The notes under the pieces: model-generated
The model's input: the letters and a program-made list of their open reading frames with translations, nothing else
The model's database searches: none
Told to the model about the DNA's origin: nothing
Translations under genes and position numbers: made by a program
NCBI GenBank assembly: GCA_029959295.1
Contig: JASCOH010000012.1
Span: 1-64,000 of the forward strand
Direction of reading: 5' to 3'
Origin: Flavobacteriaceae bacterium PS02334
Lineage (GTDB): Bacteria; Bacteroidota; Bacteroidia; Flavobacteriales; Flavobacteriaceae
Length of the DNA stretch: 64,000 nt
Shown here: positions 16,596 to 24,561 of the stretch, in pieces
Layout of the letters: each line of letters starts with the position of its first letter
Numbering within the stretch: the stretch's first letter is position 1

Positions 16596-17831
16596 TTAAG
16601 CGTCTAATTCTCCTGCAATTACGTTCAAGCTTGACAATGTTGCAATCGCATCGGATAGCATTTGTCCTTTTACCATTTCGTTAAAAGCTTGGTAATAAAT
16701 GAAACACGGTCTTCTGAAATGTAATCTAAAAGGTGTTCTTGAACCGTCTGTAATTAAGTAAAAACCTAATTCTCCGTTCCCGCCTTCCACCGGATGATAC
16801 ACTTCTGTTATCGGAACTGGAATTTCTCCCATCACGATTTTGAAGTGATAAATCAAAGCTTCCATCGTCGTGTAAACATCTTCTTTTGGTGGCAAATAAT
16901 AATCAGGAACATTAGCATGGAAAGGACCTTCCGGCATTTTTGCCAACGCTTGTTTGATGATGCTTAAGCTTTCCCAAACTTCTGCATTTCTTACGCAGAA
17001 ACGGTCATACGTATCGCCTGATTGCCCAACTGGAATTTTGAAATCAAAATCTTCGTAAGAACTATAAGGTTGCATTACTCTAATATCATAATCTACGCCA
17101 GTCGCTCTTAAATTTGGACCCGTAAATCCGTAGCTCATCGCGCGTTCAGCAGAAATAGGACCCACGTTTATCGTTCTGTCCATAAAGATTCTGTTGCGTA
17201 ACAATAAGTTTTCAAATTCTTGCCAAACTGGAGGAAATTCTTCCAAGAAATCATTGATTTTTTTGAATGCAGCAGGACTCCATTCTCTTTCAAAACCTCC
17301 GATTCTTCCCATATTTGTAGTCAAACGAGCACCACAAATTTCTTCGTAGATTTCATATATTTTTTCTCTGAATTGAAAAACGTATAAGAAACCAGTCAAA
17401 GCTCCGGTGTCAACTCCAAGTACAGAATTACAGATAATGTGGTCAGAAATACGTGCCAACTCCATTATGATAACTCTCAGATATTGAACTCTTTTTGGAA
17501 CTTCTACATTTAATGCTTTTTCCAAAGTCATCCACCAGCCCATATTGTTGATAGGCGACGAACAGTAATTCATTCTGTCTGTCAACGGCGTGATTTGGTA
17601 AAAAGGTCTGTTTTCTGCGATTTTTTCAAAAGCACGGTGAATGTATCCAACCGTTCCTTCGCCTTCCACGATGCGCTCTCCATCCATCAAAAGAATGTTC
17701 TGGAAAATTCCGTGAGTTGCCGGGTGCGTTGGCCCAAGATTCAGAATCGATAGCTCGCTTCCGTCTTCATTTTGCCTTTGCTTGATGATATCGGCATATC
17801 TTAATTCTGGTGGTAATAATAAGTCTGACAT
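16596..17831 (-). CDS. nuoD: NADH-quinone oxidoreductase subunit D
   Basis: The 49-kDa-type subunit that lines the quinone site with NuoB, 411 residues. NLGPTHPATHGIFQNILLMDGE carries the quinone-site His; next come GYIHRAFEKIAENR and DRMNYCSSPINN. The C-terminus DAIATLSSLNVIAGELDA ends in the usual GE(x)DR-like form with LDA instead of DR. It is separate from nuoC, not fused as in some proteobacteria. Confidence 0.97.
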   Translation of the reverse strand: MSDLLLPPELRYADIIKQRQNEDGSELSILNLGPTHPATHGIFQNILLMDGERIVEGEGTVGYIHRAFEKIAENRPFYQITPLTDRMNYCSSPINNMGWWMTLEKALNVEVPKRVQYLRVIIMELARISDHIICNSVLGVDTGALTGFLYVFQFREKIYEIYEEICGARLTTNMGRIGGFEREWSPAAFKKINDFLEEFPPVWQEFENLLLRNRIFMDRTINVGPISAERAMSYGFTGPNLRATGVDYDIRVMQPYSSYEDFDFKIPVGQSGDTYDRFCVRNAEVWESLSIIKQALAKMPEGPFHANVPDYYLPPKEDVYTTMEALIYHFKIVMGEIPVPITEVYHPVEGGNGELGFYLITDGSRTPFRLHFRRPCFIYYQAFNEMVKGQMLSDAIATLSSLNVIAGELDA

Positions 17832-17855
17832 ATTATATCAATATTTTCAGTGCTG

Positions 17856-18377
17856 TTAGCAATTATCAGTTGTTCTTCCGAAGAAACGGTCATCTTTATC
17901 AGTTCTTCCGCCATCTTCCAAAGGAAATTCTTTACGCATCGGGAAAGAAGTCATTTCATCCATATTCAAAATTCTTTTCAGCTGCGGATGGCCTTTGAAA
18001 ATAATTCCGTAGAAATCATACGTTTCTCTTTCTTGCCAGTTTGCGCCAAGAAATAAACTTGTAACCGTGTCAATTTCTGGATTTTCTCCGTTTAAAAAAC
18101 ATTTGATTCTGATGCGAACGTTGTCCATCCAATTGTGCATATGGTAAACCACGGCAAATTGCCTGTCAATTTCATTATCTGGATAGTGAATTCCACAAAC
18201 GTCAGTAAGAAAGTTAAAACGCAATGTTTTGTCATCTCTTAAAAAAGTCATTACCTCGATAATTGATTCAGAATCAACTTCAAAGGTAAAGATGTCATGC
18301 TGTTGCTCAAAATTTGTTGCAATTAATTGGAAATTGTCAACAAGCTTATTTTGTATATCAGAGGTTTCTAAAGCCAT
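17856..18377 (-). CDS. nuoC: NADH-quinone oxidoreductase subunit C
   Basis: The 30-kDa-type peripheral-arm subunit, 173 residues. The family signature ANWQERETYDFYGIIFKGHPQLKRILNMDEM is at about residues 111-141, followed by FPMRKEFPLEDGGR. It links NuoD and NuoB to the connecting module. It starts eight bases after nuoB. Confidence 0.96.
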   Translation of the reverse strand: MALETSDIQNKLVDNFQLIATNFEQQHDIFTFEVDSESIIEVMTFLRDDKTLRFNFLTDVCGIHYPDNEIDRQFAVVYHMHNWMDNVRIRIKCFLNGENPEIDTVTSLFLGANWQERETYDFYGIIFKGHPQLKRILNMDEMTSFPMRKEFPLEDGGRTDKDDRFFGRTTDNC

Positions 18378-18385
18378 TTTTTGTA

Positions 18386-18934
18386 TTAAGAAATGTTATA
18401 AGAAGCTAATAATTCTTGGTATTCAGGAGAACTTCTTCTTCTCACAGATTCCGATTTTACTAAATCTTGCAAACGCATCACACCATCCAAAATTTGTTCT
18501 GGTCTTGGAGGACAGCCCGGAACGTAAACATCCACCGGAATTACCTTGTCAATACCTTGCAAAACCGAATAAGTATCGAAAATTCCGCCTGAAGAAGCAC
18601 AAGCTCCAACGGCGATAACCCATCTTGGTTCTGCCATTTGTTCGTAAACTTGACGTAAAATTGGCGCCATTTTTTTGGCAATTGTTCCCATAACCAAAAG
18701 CATGTCTGCCTGGCGAGGAGAAAAACTCATACGTTCTGAACCAAAACGTGCCACGTCATAATGCGACGCCATCGTGGCCATAAATTCAATACCGCAGCAT
18801 GAAGTCGCAAAAGGCAGTGGCCAAAGTGAATTGGCGCGCGCTAAACCTACAACGTCAGATAATTTTGTTGCAAAAAAGCCTTCGCCTTGAACTCCTTCTG
18901 GAGCATCTACTATATTTACTTTTGAATCACTCAT
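18386..18934 (-). CDS. nuoB: NADH-quinone oxidoreductase subunit B
   Basis: Carries the terminal [4Fe-4S] cluster N2 that reduces quinone. The ligands are Cys46-Cys47 (ATSCCGIEF), Cys112 (VGACASSGG) and Cys141 (VPGCPPRPE). The 182-residue length is normal. Confidence 0.97.
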   Translation of the reverse strand: MSDSKVNIVDAPEGVQGEGFFATKLSDVVGLARANSLWPLPFATSCCGIEFMATMASHYDVARFGSERMSFSPRQADMLLVMGTIAKKMAPILRQVYEQMAEPRWVIAVGACASSGGIFDTYSVLQGIDKVIPVDVYVPGCPPRPEQILDGVMRLQDLVKSESVRRRSSPEYQELLASYNIS

Positions 18935-19057
18935 TTTAATTTCTGATTTTTGATTTCTGATTTAGGTCGAAAAACTGTGCCAAAATCATTATCAGTTTAA
19001 AAATCAATTATTTAATCTAGGAAAATCTTAAATCAAAAAATCCCAAATCTTAAATTA
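18935..19057. repeat. Repeat-bearing spacer between nuoA and nuoB
   Basis: The left arm is built of GATTT units (TTCTGATTTTTGATTTCTGATTTAGG). The right arm contains the inverted 16-mer AATCTTAAATCAAAAA at 19024-19039 and a second AAATCTTAAAT. The two arms can pair over about 100 bases. Noncoding. Confidence 0.65.
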
Positions 19058-19423
19058 TTATTCCCACTCCAATCCTTTTTTCTTCATTACGTAGAAAAAG
19101 CCTACGACAAGAAGAAACATAAAGATTCCCATTTTTGCCAATCCCATCCAGCCCATTTCTCTGAAATTCACGGCCCAAGGATACATAAATATTACTTCCA
19201 CATCGAATAATACGAACAGAATTGCAACCAAGAAATATTTTACAGAAAAAGGAATACGCGCGTTACCGACTGATTCGATACCGCACTCAAAACTTTTATC
19301 TTTGTTTTTTGATTTTCTTCTTGGTCCTAAAAAGCTAGAACCAATGATGGTCATCACTACAAATCCAACAGCAAGCAAAAACTGCATCAATATTGGAAAA
19401 TAACTAGCCTGATCTGTGTTCAT
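19058..19423 (-). CDS. nuoA: NADH-quinone oxidoreductase subunit A
   Basis: A three-helix membrane subunit, 121 residues, the first gene of the operon. The segment between TM1 and TM2 has KSFECGIESVGNARIPFSVKYFLVAILFVLFDVEVIFMYPWA. This is the NuoA signature, with the conserved Cys and the acidic residues in TM2. Confidence 0.96.
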   Translation of the reverse strand: MNTDQASYFPILMQFLLAVGFVVMTIIGSSFLGPRRKSKNKDKSFECGIESVGNARIPFSVKYFLVAILFVLFDVEVIFMYPWAVNFREMGWMGLAKMGIFMFLLVVGFFYVMKKKGLEWE

Positions 19424-19449
19424 TGATAATTTATTTTATAAAATAGTTA

Positions 19450-19457
19450 CAAATATA
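19450..19457 (-). promoter_or_regulatory. Candidate -7 element of the nuo operon
   Basis: On the minus strand this reads TATATTTG, an exact TAnnTTTG match, 27 bases upstream of the nuoA start codon. A clear -33 TTTG is not visible. Confidence 0.5.
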
Positions 19458-19661
19458 CGAGCCAATATTGAATTCGCACCCTTACGTTTTCAATACCTTA
19501 TTATATTGTGCTTAATTTTAATTTAGAATGAATAAAAATAATAAATAAATAATTTCGCTTGTTTGTGGATATGATATTTTTTTAAATATAATTTTTAGAA
19601 TAGTTTATGATTTGACTTAAAAATACAATTCAAATTTTAAATTTAGTTAAAATCAAGTCAT

Positions 19662-19688
19662 AAAAAAACCGCTCCATAGAGCGGTCTT
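19662..19688 (-). terminator. Terminator after the cold-shock gene
   Basis: CCGCTC-CATA-GAGCGG forms a stem; the minus strand continues into seven T residues. Confidence 0.85.
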
Positions 19689-19722
19689 AGTTGTGAGGTA
19701 ACTAAAAATAGTATGCTATATA

Positions 19723-19923
19723 TTAGTCTTCAAGAACTGCAACTTGAGCAGCTACTTTACCTTTTCTTCCTTCTTCTTCTTCGTAAGATACTCTGTCACC
19801 TTCGCGAAGCTCTTCCGCTCTGATTCCTGAAGCATGAACGAAAATGTCTTTTCCTGTTTCTTCGTCTGTAATGAATCCGTAACCTTTAGACTCATTGAAA
19901 AATTTAACTGTACCTGTACGCAT
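19723..19923 (-). CDS. Cold-shock domain protein (Csp family)
   Basis: A single cold-shock domain of 66 residues that binds single-stranded RNA and DNA, probably as an RNA chaperone. RNP1 is KGYGFIT (residues 13-19) and RNP2 is DIFVHAS (26-32). Other aromatic surface residues are in GTVKFFNESKG. It is monocistronic, with its own promoter and terminator. Confidence 0.95.
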   Translation of the reverse strand: MRTGTVKFFNESKGYGFITDEETGKDIFVHASGIRAEELREGDRVSYEEEEGRKGKVAAQVAVLED

Positions 19924-19951
19924 TGTAATAGTAATAATAATTTATAATAAG

Positions 19952-19959
19952 CAAATGTA
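19952..19959 (-). promoter_or_regulatory. Candidate -7 element of the cold-shock gene
   Basis: Reads TACATTTG on the minus strand, 28 bases from the start codon. A TTTC at about 19976-19979 is a possible weak -33 box at a near-normal spacing. The 5' leader would be short, unlike the long leaders of proteobacterial cspA. Confidence 0.5.
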
Positions 19960-20216
19960 ATATTTAATATAATACGAAAGACGGTTTAGTGTTAAAAAAA
20001 TGAAAAAAAAATATTGTTTTTTTCGATCGCTTCGTTTTTTTCAGTATTGGCAACAGTTTGATTTTCAAAATTTAAAGAAATTCTGTCAGTTTTTATCCTT
20101 TTTTATATTAACAAATGTGTTGCTTTTTTTATAGTAAATTTCTTAATTCCAAAACTTCATTTTGAAACAACACTGAAACATACTACATCGTTTTCGAATG
20201 CCATGCTTTATTGGAT

Positions 20217-21347
20217 TTATTCAAATTCATTAATTCCGTATAAAATTTCTTTCATTTTTGTGCCATTAACTTCAACTGGTTTATAGGCAATGTTGAATTT
20301 GTTAATTGCCACATCGATATCATCTTTTAATTTTTTATACTCCAAAGGAAGCTTTGTTTCGCACTGTTTTTCATTTTCATAGCTATTAAGTATGATCTTG
20401 AACTTTTCATAGAATTTGCTTCCTTGATCAATAAAGTTGTTGTATTGGGCAATAAATTGTAGCAATCTGTCAATTGGAAATACAATATTAACCTGAGAAG
20501 TGTATAATTGTGATCCTTGTTGTGTTTTTAAATTTGTGAGATAGTCGCCCGTTTTTTGCTTGACATTTTCCCAGTCATCGTTTGTCCTGCAGTTTTCTAA
20601 TGTTGAAGTATATCCGATTGGTTTTGTATAATCTTTGAACAAGGTTTCGATGTCAAGTCGCATTTTTTCATTGCTTTTTTGTAGATAGGCAGTTTCAAAA
20701 TAAATTGTATTGAGATCATTTTGCATTCTCAAAGTGAAATCTAAAATGCATTCTATGTTGGTCAGTTCTTTTTCTTTTTCTTCTTTTGATAAAGATGAAA
20801 CCATCATGTTTGAAAATGTTTGTACTACAGAAACAATAGTATTTGTCCCGAGCAATGTGGTTAGGTCAATTCCGTTTTTTTTATCTTTCCTGCTTTTGAC
20901 CAATTCTTTAAGCTTTTCATATTCAGGATATTGATTTGGGTTTGACATCTTGTTTATTTCAGAAAATGTTCTAACGGAAGCAAAATGATGATCAAGACTA
21001 AGGACTTTTTCATATAAAAGCCTGATAATCTGAAGTCCTTTTAGATATCTAATTTTTGAAAGATCTTTTACTTCTTCTTTTTTCAAAAGCATTATTTCGT
21101 CTTTCAAAATATCTTTTTGAATAAGAAAATTTATCTTTTCATCAGATTCCTTTGCCTTGTAAAGACGAACGGTTACATCATGAAGCTTAATTTCTTTTTC
21201 TTTGATTATTACTGAGTAACGATTGTTCACTTTTGTTAGCTCTGTCTGCATTTCTTTAAATATTACATCAAAATCAGGATCACTTCTGTTTGCAAAACAT
21301 GTTGCAACAAAGTTCAAAAAGAAAATCAATAGGATAGATCGTTTCAT
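20217..21347 (-). CDS. Secreted coiled-coil protein of unknown function
   Basis: A 376-residue protein with an N-terminal signal peptide (SILLIFFLNFVATCFA). The mature part is rich in Lys/Glu heptad-like stretches (KEKEIKLHDVTVRLYKAKE, about residues 49-70, and ILKDEIMLLKKEEVKDLSKI), suggesting long helices. No enzyme motif is visible. It is last in a five-gene minus-strand run of secreted or membrane proteins (20.2-23.2 kb) and starts 11 bases after the gene before it, so the two are probably co-transcribed. Confidence 0.7.
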   Translation of the reverse strand: MKRSILLIFFLNFVATCFANRSDPDFDVIFKEMQTELTKVNNRYSVIIKEKEIKLHDVTVRLYKAKESDEKINFLIQKDILKDEIMLLKKEEVKDLSKIRYLKGLQIIRLLYEKVLSLDHHFASVRTFSEINKMSNPNQYPEYEKLKELVKSRKDKKNGIDLTTLLGTNTIVSVVQTFSNMMVSSLSKEEKEKELTNIECILDFTLRMQNDLNTIYFETAYLQKSNEKMRLDIETLFKDYTKPIGYTSTLENCRTNDDWENVKQKTGDYLTNLKTQQGSQLYTSQVNIVFPIDRLLQFIAQYNNFIDQGSKFYEKFKIILNSYENEKQCETKLPLEYKKLKDDIDVAINKFNIAYKPVEVNGTKMKEILYGINEFE

Positions 21348-21358
21348 GGCAGTATTTT

Positions 21359-21814
21359 TTAATTAGCTGAAAGAGCTAGATGTATAACGAGATATTCTGC
21401 TCCAACTTTAATTGGGTAATTTCCTACTGCAATTGTATTATTTGATGAAGGAATATTTAATAAGCTTAAGAAACTGCTATCAACTAAAAACGGAGTGTTT
21501 ATTTGTAGAAAAAATTTCTCGTTTCCATTTATGTTTTTAATAGTTTTTCCTAAAAGAGCTATTTGCTTTTCTTCAGACATTGAATTTTTTCTTATTTCAA
21601 TTGAAAAAGATTTTTCACTTGTTTTAAAAGCATTTGCAAGAGAAGTTTCTGGATCATCTCCTGTTGGAAATAGTTTGCAGATTGAGCCACTTAAGTGACA
21701 ATCTGGAAACTGTTTGCCTAAGCCGTTGTCATCAATGGCTATTTTTTTCGGGCTATTTTGTGAATAAATAATTCCCGACCAAAACAATACTGTAATAAAT
21801 AGTAATTTTTTCAT
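21359..21814 (-). CDS. Small secreted protein of unknown function
   Basis: The frame opens at 21853, but the Met at 21814 begins a proper signal peptide (KKLLFITVLFWSGIIYSQ), so I choose it (151 residues). The mature part has two cysteines close together (FPDCHLSGSICKLF) and a beta-like C-terminus (VGNYPIKVGAEYLVIHL). No family recognised. It is directly upstream of the coiled-coil gene. Confidence 0.65.
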   Translation of the reverse strand: MKKLLFITVLFWSGIIYSQNSPKKIAIDDNGLGKQFPDCHLSGSICKLFPTGDDPETSLANAFKTSEKSFSIEIRKNSMSEEKQIALLGKTIKNINGNEKFFLQINTPFLVDSSFLSLLNIPSSNNTIAVGNYPIKVGAEYLVIHLALSAN

Positions 21815-21862
21815 CTTTTTAATTTTTTTGATCGCTTGTGAAGTATTACACAAAAAATCATG

Positions 21863-22105
21863 TTATTGCTTTATATTACCTGGTAATATTGTGTTTTTCA
21901 AGAACACAATACAAACAAACAATAGATTTATCATACTGGTGAACATAAAGACAGCTACTGTTTTGTCTAGACTTGTAATTTTTTCACCTTCATTTTCAAC
22001 ATAACTAAGCATTTCATCATAGCTCGACAATTCAACAATAAAATATAGATTGACTATATTAAGAAATATGACGAAGATCAATGAAATTTTATTTTTTAAG
22101 TTCAT
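21863..22105 (-). CDS. Small two-helix membrane protein
   Basis: 80 residues with two hydrophobic segments, LIFVIFLNIVNLYFIV (about 9-24) and VAVFMFTSMINLLFVCIVFL (about 50-69), separated by a short acidic loop. Unknown function. It lies in the same orientation just upstream of the secreted-protein gene. Confidence 0.55.
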   Translation of the reverse strand: MNLKNKISLIFVIFLNIVNLYFIVELSSYDEMLSYVENEGEKITSLDKTVAVFMFTSMINLLFVCIVFLKNTILPGNIKQ

Positions 22106-22219
22106 AAAATTGCTTTAAGGTTTTGATTTTTGAAACGATGTTTCGGGATCATAAATTTTTAAATGCACTATATGAAATTTTCCAAATAGTGCATTTCAAA
22201 ATTTAGTTGGGAAAATGGA

Positions 22220-22681
22220 TTACATTACTGTTACGAAATTACCGCTTCCGTTGTCAGCTAATGTGTATCTTCCTGCTCTGATTGTGTATCCAGAAGCTAA
22301 TCCAAGTTGTTTAGCAGTGTCAGCCGGAAGTACATAATCTTCTTCAACAGTAATTGTGTTAGATCCAAAATGGTTTCTTACTTGTTCAAGTCCTCTTTGG
22401 TTCGCTTCTAATACTAAATTTCCTCTTTCATTTGTAGTTGCTTGAAAAAAGCGGAATTCTATAGTAATTGTTACGCTGCAAACTCCAAAGCCTCGGCAGT
22501 CACGTGAACGTCTTCCAAAATCAACATCGATAGACACTCTAACTCGCGGATTAGTTGCGTCTTCAATATTTGTAATGTTTTCAGTTTTTACTTCGTTGAT
22601 TTGGTTTTCAACTATTTCAGAAGCGTTAGCGTTAAAGCTGAACAAAGCGATTGCCATAAGGCTGTAGAATAAATTTTTCAT
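22220..22681 (-). CDS. Secreted protein, tandem paralogue A
   Basis: 153 residues, signal peptide MKNLFYSLMAIALFSFNANA. The mature protein has FGRRSRDCRGFGVC with two cysteines (a probable disulfide). From FFQATTNERG to RYTL, 64 residues match the neighbouring paralogue exactly. The region between the signal peptide and that block differs. No known family. It is upstream of the small membrane protein. Confidence 0.75.
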   Translation of the reverse strand: MKNLFYSLMAIALFSFNANASEIVENQINEVKTENITNIEDATNPRVRVSIDVDFGRRSRDCRGFGVCSVTITIEFRFFQATTNERGNLVLEANQRGLEQVRNHFGSNTITVEEDYVLPADTAKQLGLASGYTIRAGRYTLADNGSGNFVTVM

Positions 22682-22772
22682 AATATTAAAGTTTTAAAGT
22701 GGCAGTCATTCAAAATTGATTTTATGAAGAACTTGCCTTGGTTGATTATTAGGTTTGTTTAATTTTTTGAGA

Positions 22773-23237
22773 TTACATTACAGTTGCGTAAGTTCCGCTT
22801 CCATTGTCTGTTAATGTATATCTTCCTGCTCTGATTGTGTATCCTGAAGCTAATCCAAGCTGTTTAGCAGTATCAGCTGGAAGTACATAATCTTCTTCAA
22901 CAGTAATTGTGTTAGATCCAAAATGGTTTCTTACTTGTTCAAGTCCTCTTTGATTTGCTTCTAATACTAAATTTCCTCTTTCATTTGTAGTTGCTTGAAA
23001 AAAACTGATTTCGAGAGTAGCTGTTACGCGGCAAACTCCAAAGCCATTGCAGTCACGTGAACGTCTTCCAAAATCAACTGTGATGGTCAATCGAACTCGG
23101 GGATTAGTTGCGTCTTCAATATTTGTATTGTTTTCAATTTTTGTACCCTCGTTAATTGGGTTTTCATTGATTTCAGAAGCGTTAGCATTAAAGCTGAACA
23201 AAGCGATTGCCATAAGGCTGTAGAATAAATTTTTCAT
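22773..23237 (-). CDS. Secreted protein, tandem paralogue B
   Basis: 154 residues, with the same signal peptide as paralogue A. It shares FGRRSRDC-x-GFGVC and the identical 64-residue block, with synonymous DNA differences in it. It differs in residues about 25-75 and in the last ten residues (DNGSGTYATVM against DNGSGNFVTVM). This shows a tandem duplication that is old enough to have silent changes but is under selection for the C-terminal block. Confidence 0.75.
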   Translation of the reverse strand: MKNLFYSLMAIALFSFNANASEINENPINEGTKIENNTNIEDATNPRVRLTITVDFGRRSRDCNGFGVCRVTATLEISFFQATTNERGNLVLEANQRGLEQVRNHFGSNTITVEEDYVLPADTAKQLGLASGYTIRAGRYTLTDNGSGTYATVM

Positions 23238-23455
23238 AATTTAAGGTTTATTGGATGATTTCATCTTGATTGGTTGGTTTGCGATGAAATTATCAGGTTT
23301 GTTTAAAAGTTTTTTTGTTTGATTTTTTTAAAATCATTGAAATCCAAACATTAATTTCATGAAGTTTTTCTAGATTGCTTTCAAAACTTGGGATGATCTC
23401 TTATTTTTTTCATTAGTTGGTTAATTTGGTTGAACTTTATTTACTTAACTATTTA

Positions 23456-24166
23456 TTATTCCTTGTTTTCAAGAACATCTATTACGGCAGCAGTTGTAAC
23501 AGCCTTTGCATAGCTTTCATTTTGTCCTTCAGCGGCTGCAATAATTCCATAGTGAATGTCCCATCTGCGATTCTTTTTTCTTCTGTGTACATAATTATTG
23601 CTTCTTATAATGGAAGTCGAAATCAATATTTTTTCTTTATCAGTAGTTGATATTGCTACATTGGAAATGATTGATGATTCAAAGTTTATTATGTAAGTAT
23701 TGATTTCATAAGCTGAAGCATTATCATCGCTCATTGTATTTAAATTTGTGATTATGCTGTTAAGGTTGTTTTTGGCAACTGTTGATAATGCTGTGCAATT
23801 CGTGAAATTTAATTCTGAGTTTAGTAAAGTATTGATGTTTGCCAATTGAATGGATGTGTATGGAGTTTGTTGCATTGTCTGAAATTCTGTAAAAGTATTG
23901 GCTAGTTCTTCAATTTTTGAAATGGTAGTTGCTGTTGTAGTTGCTGTTGGATTTGCGTAGTAAGCTTCTAAAATTTTATGGTAAAGCTCGCCGGTTTGGT
24001 CGTATGGATTTGCGGTATTTTGCGGATTCCAATTTTTTGGCTCTTCTTTTGTTTTCAACATTAGATTTGCATCGGTTTCTGAAGTAATAGTTTCTGAACT
24101 TTCGTCTGTTGAACATGAAGTAAAAATCAATGCGAATAGAAATGTTAGTGATAATAGCTTTTTCAT
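23456..24166 (-). CDS. Hypothetical lipoprotein
   Basis: 236 residues with a lipoprotein signal peptide and lipobox FTSC (acylated Cys18). The mature region is mainly helical in appearance and Thr/Asn-rich (ATTTATTISKIEELANTFTEF, NLNSIITNLNTMSDD). No family recognised. It is the gene nearest to, and divergent from, the AraC/TPR regulator at 24562. Confidence 0.7.
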   Translation of the reverse strand: MKKLLSLTFLFALIFTSCSTDESSETITSETDANLMLKTKEEPKNWNPQNTANPYDQTGELYHKILEAYYANPTATTTATTISKIEELANTFTEFQTMQQTPYTSIQLANINTLLNSELNFTNCTALSTVAKNNLNSIITNLNTMSDDNASAYEINTYIINFESSIISNVAISTTDKEKILISTSIIRSNNYVHRRKKNRRWDIHYGIIAAAEGQNESYAKAVTTAAVIDVLENKE

Positions 24167-24561
24167 GATGGGGGTTGTTTTAAGTTTGTTTTTATGCTAA
24201 TTGTTTTTCTTGGAATATTAAAATTGAATTTAGAAATCTGTCGATTGAATTACTTCCAAATTTCTTTCACAAAGCTATCTTGGGAATTTACGCTGTGCAA
24301 ACACACATACTACGAATTCACGAATTACAAGCAACGAATTTGCGAATTCGTAGTAAGTTTGATGAGATTCAAACCATTGAAAATCAATGTTTTAAAATAT
24401 ATTTTTTTAAAAATTGGTTCACATTATTTTAAGATCTTTTTGTAGGATTAAAAAGTCGTTTTTTTTATGGTTTTAATTTTTTTTGCTTACATTTAGCATT
24501 GTAAATGTTAAAAAGACATTGTTTTTGATTCCCCAAATCTTAAAAGCATAGAATTTTTATT
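24167..24561. other. Intergenic region between lipoprotein and AraC/TPR regulator
   Basis: 395 bases without a credible gene. It is strongly AT-rich. An inverted repeat at 24308-24355 is the only structure I see. Promoters for both divergent genes should be here, but no perfect TAnnTTTG was found. Confidence 0.6.
24308..24355. repeat. 19-bp inverted repeat with 10-base loop
   Basis: TACTACGAATTCACGAATT and AATTTGCGAATTCGTAGTA pair with two mismatches; the outer 12 bp are perfect. The ACGAATT unit is repeated within the arms and loop, as in dispersed intergenic elements of Flavobacterium-type genomes. Neither side has a T run suitable for termination. Confidence 0.75.

Noticed and set aside
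24194-24445. Open frame of 83 codons on the plus strand
   Set aside because: It runs through an inverted repeat in an AT-rich gap, has no signal or domain, and no likely promoter or start context.
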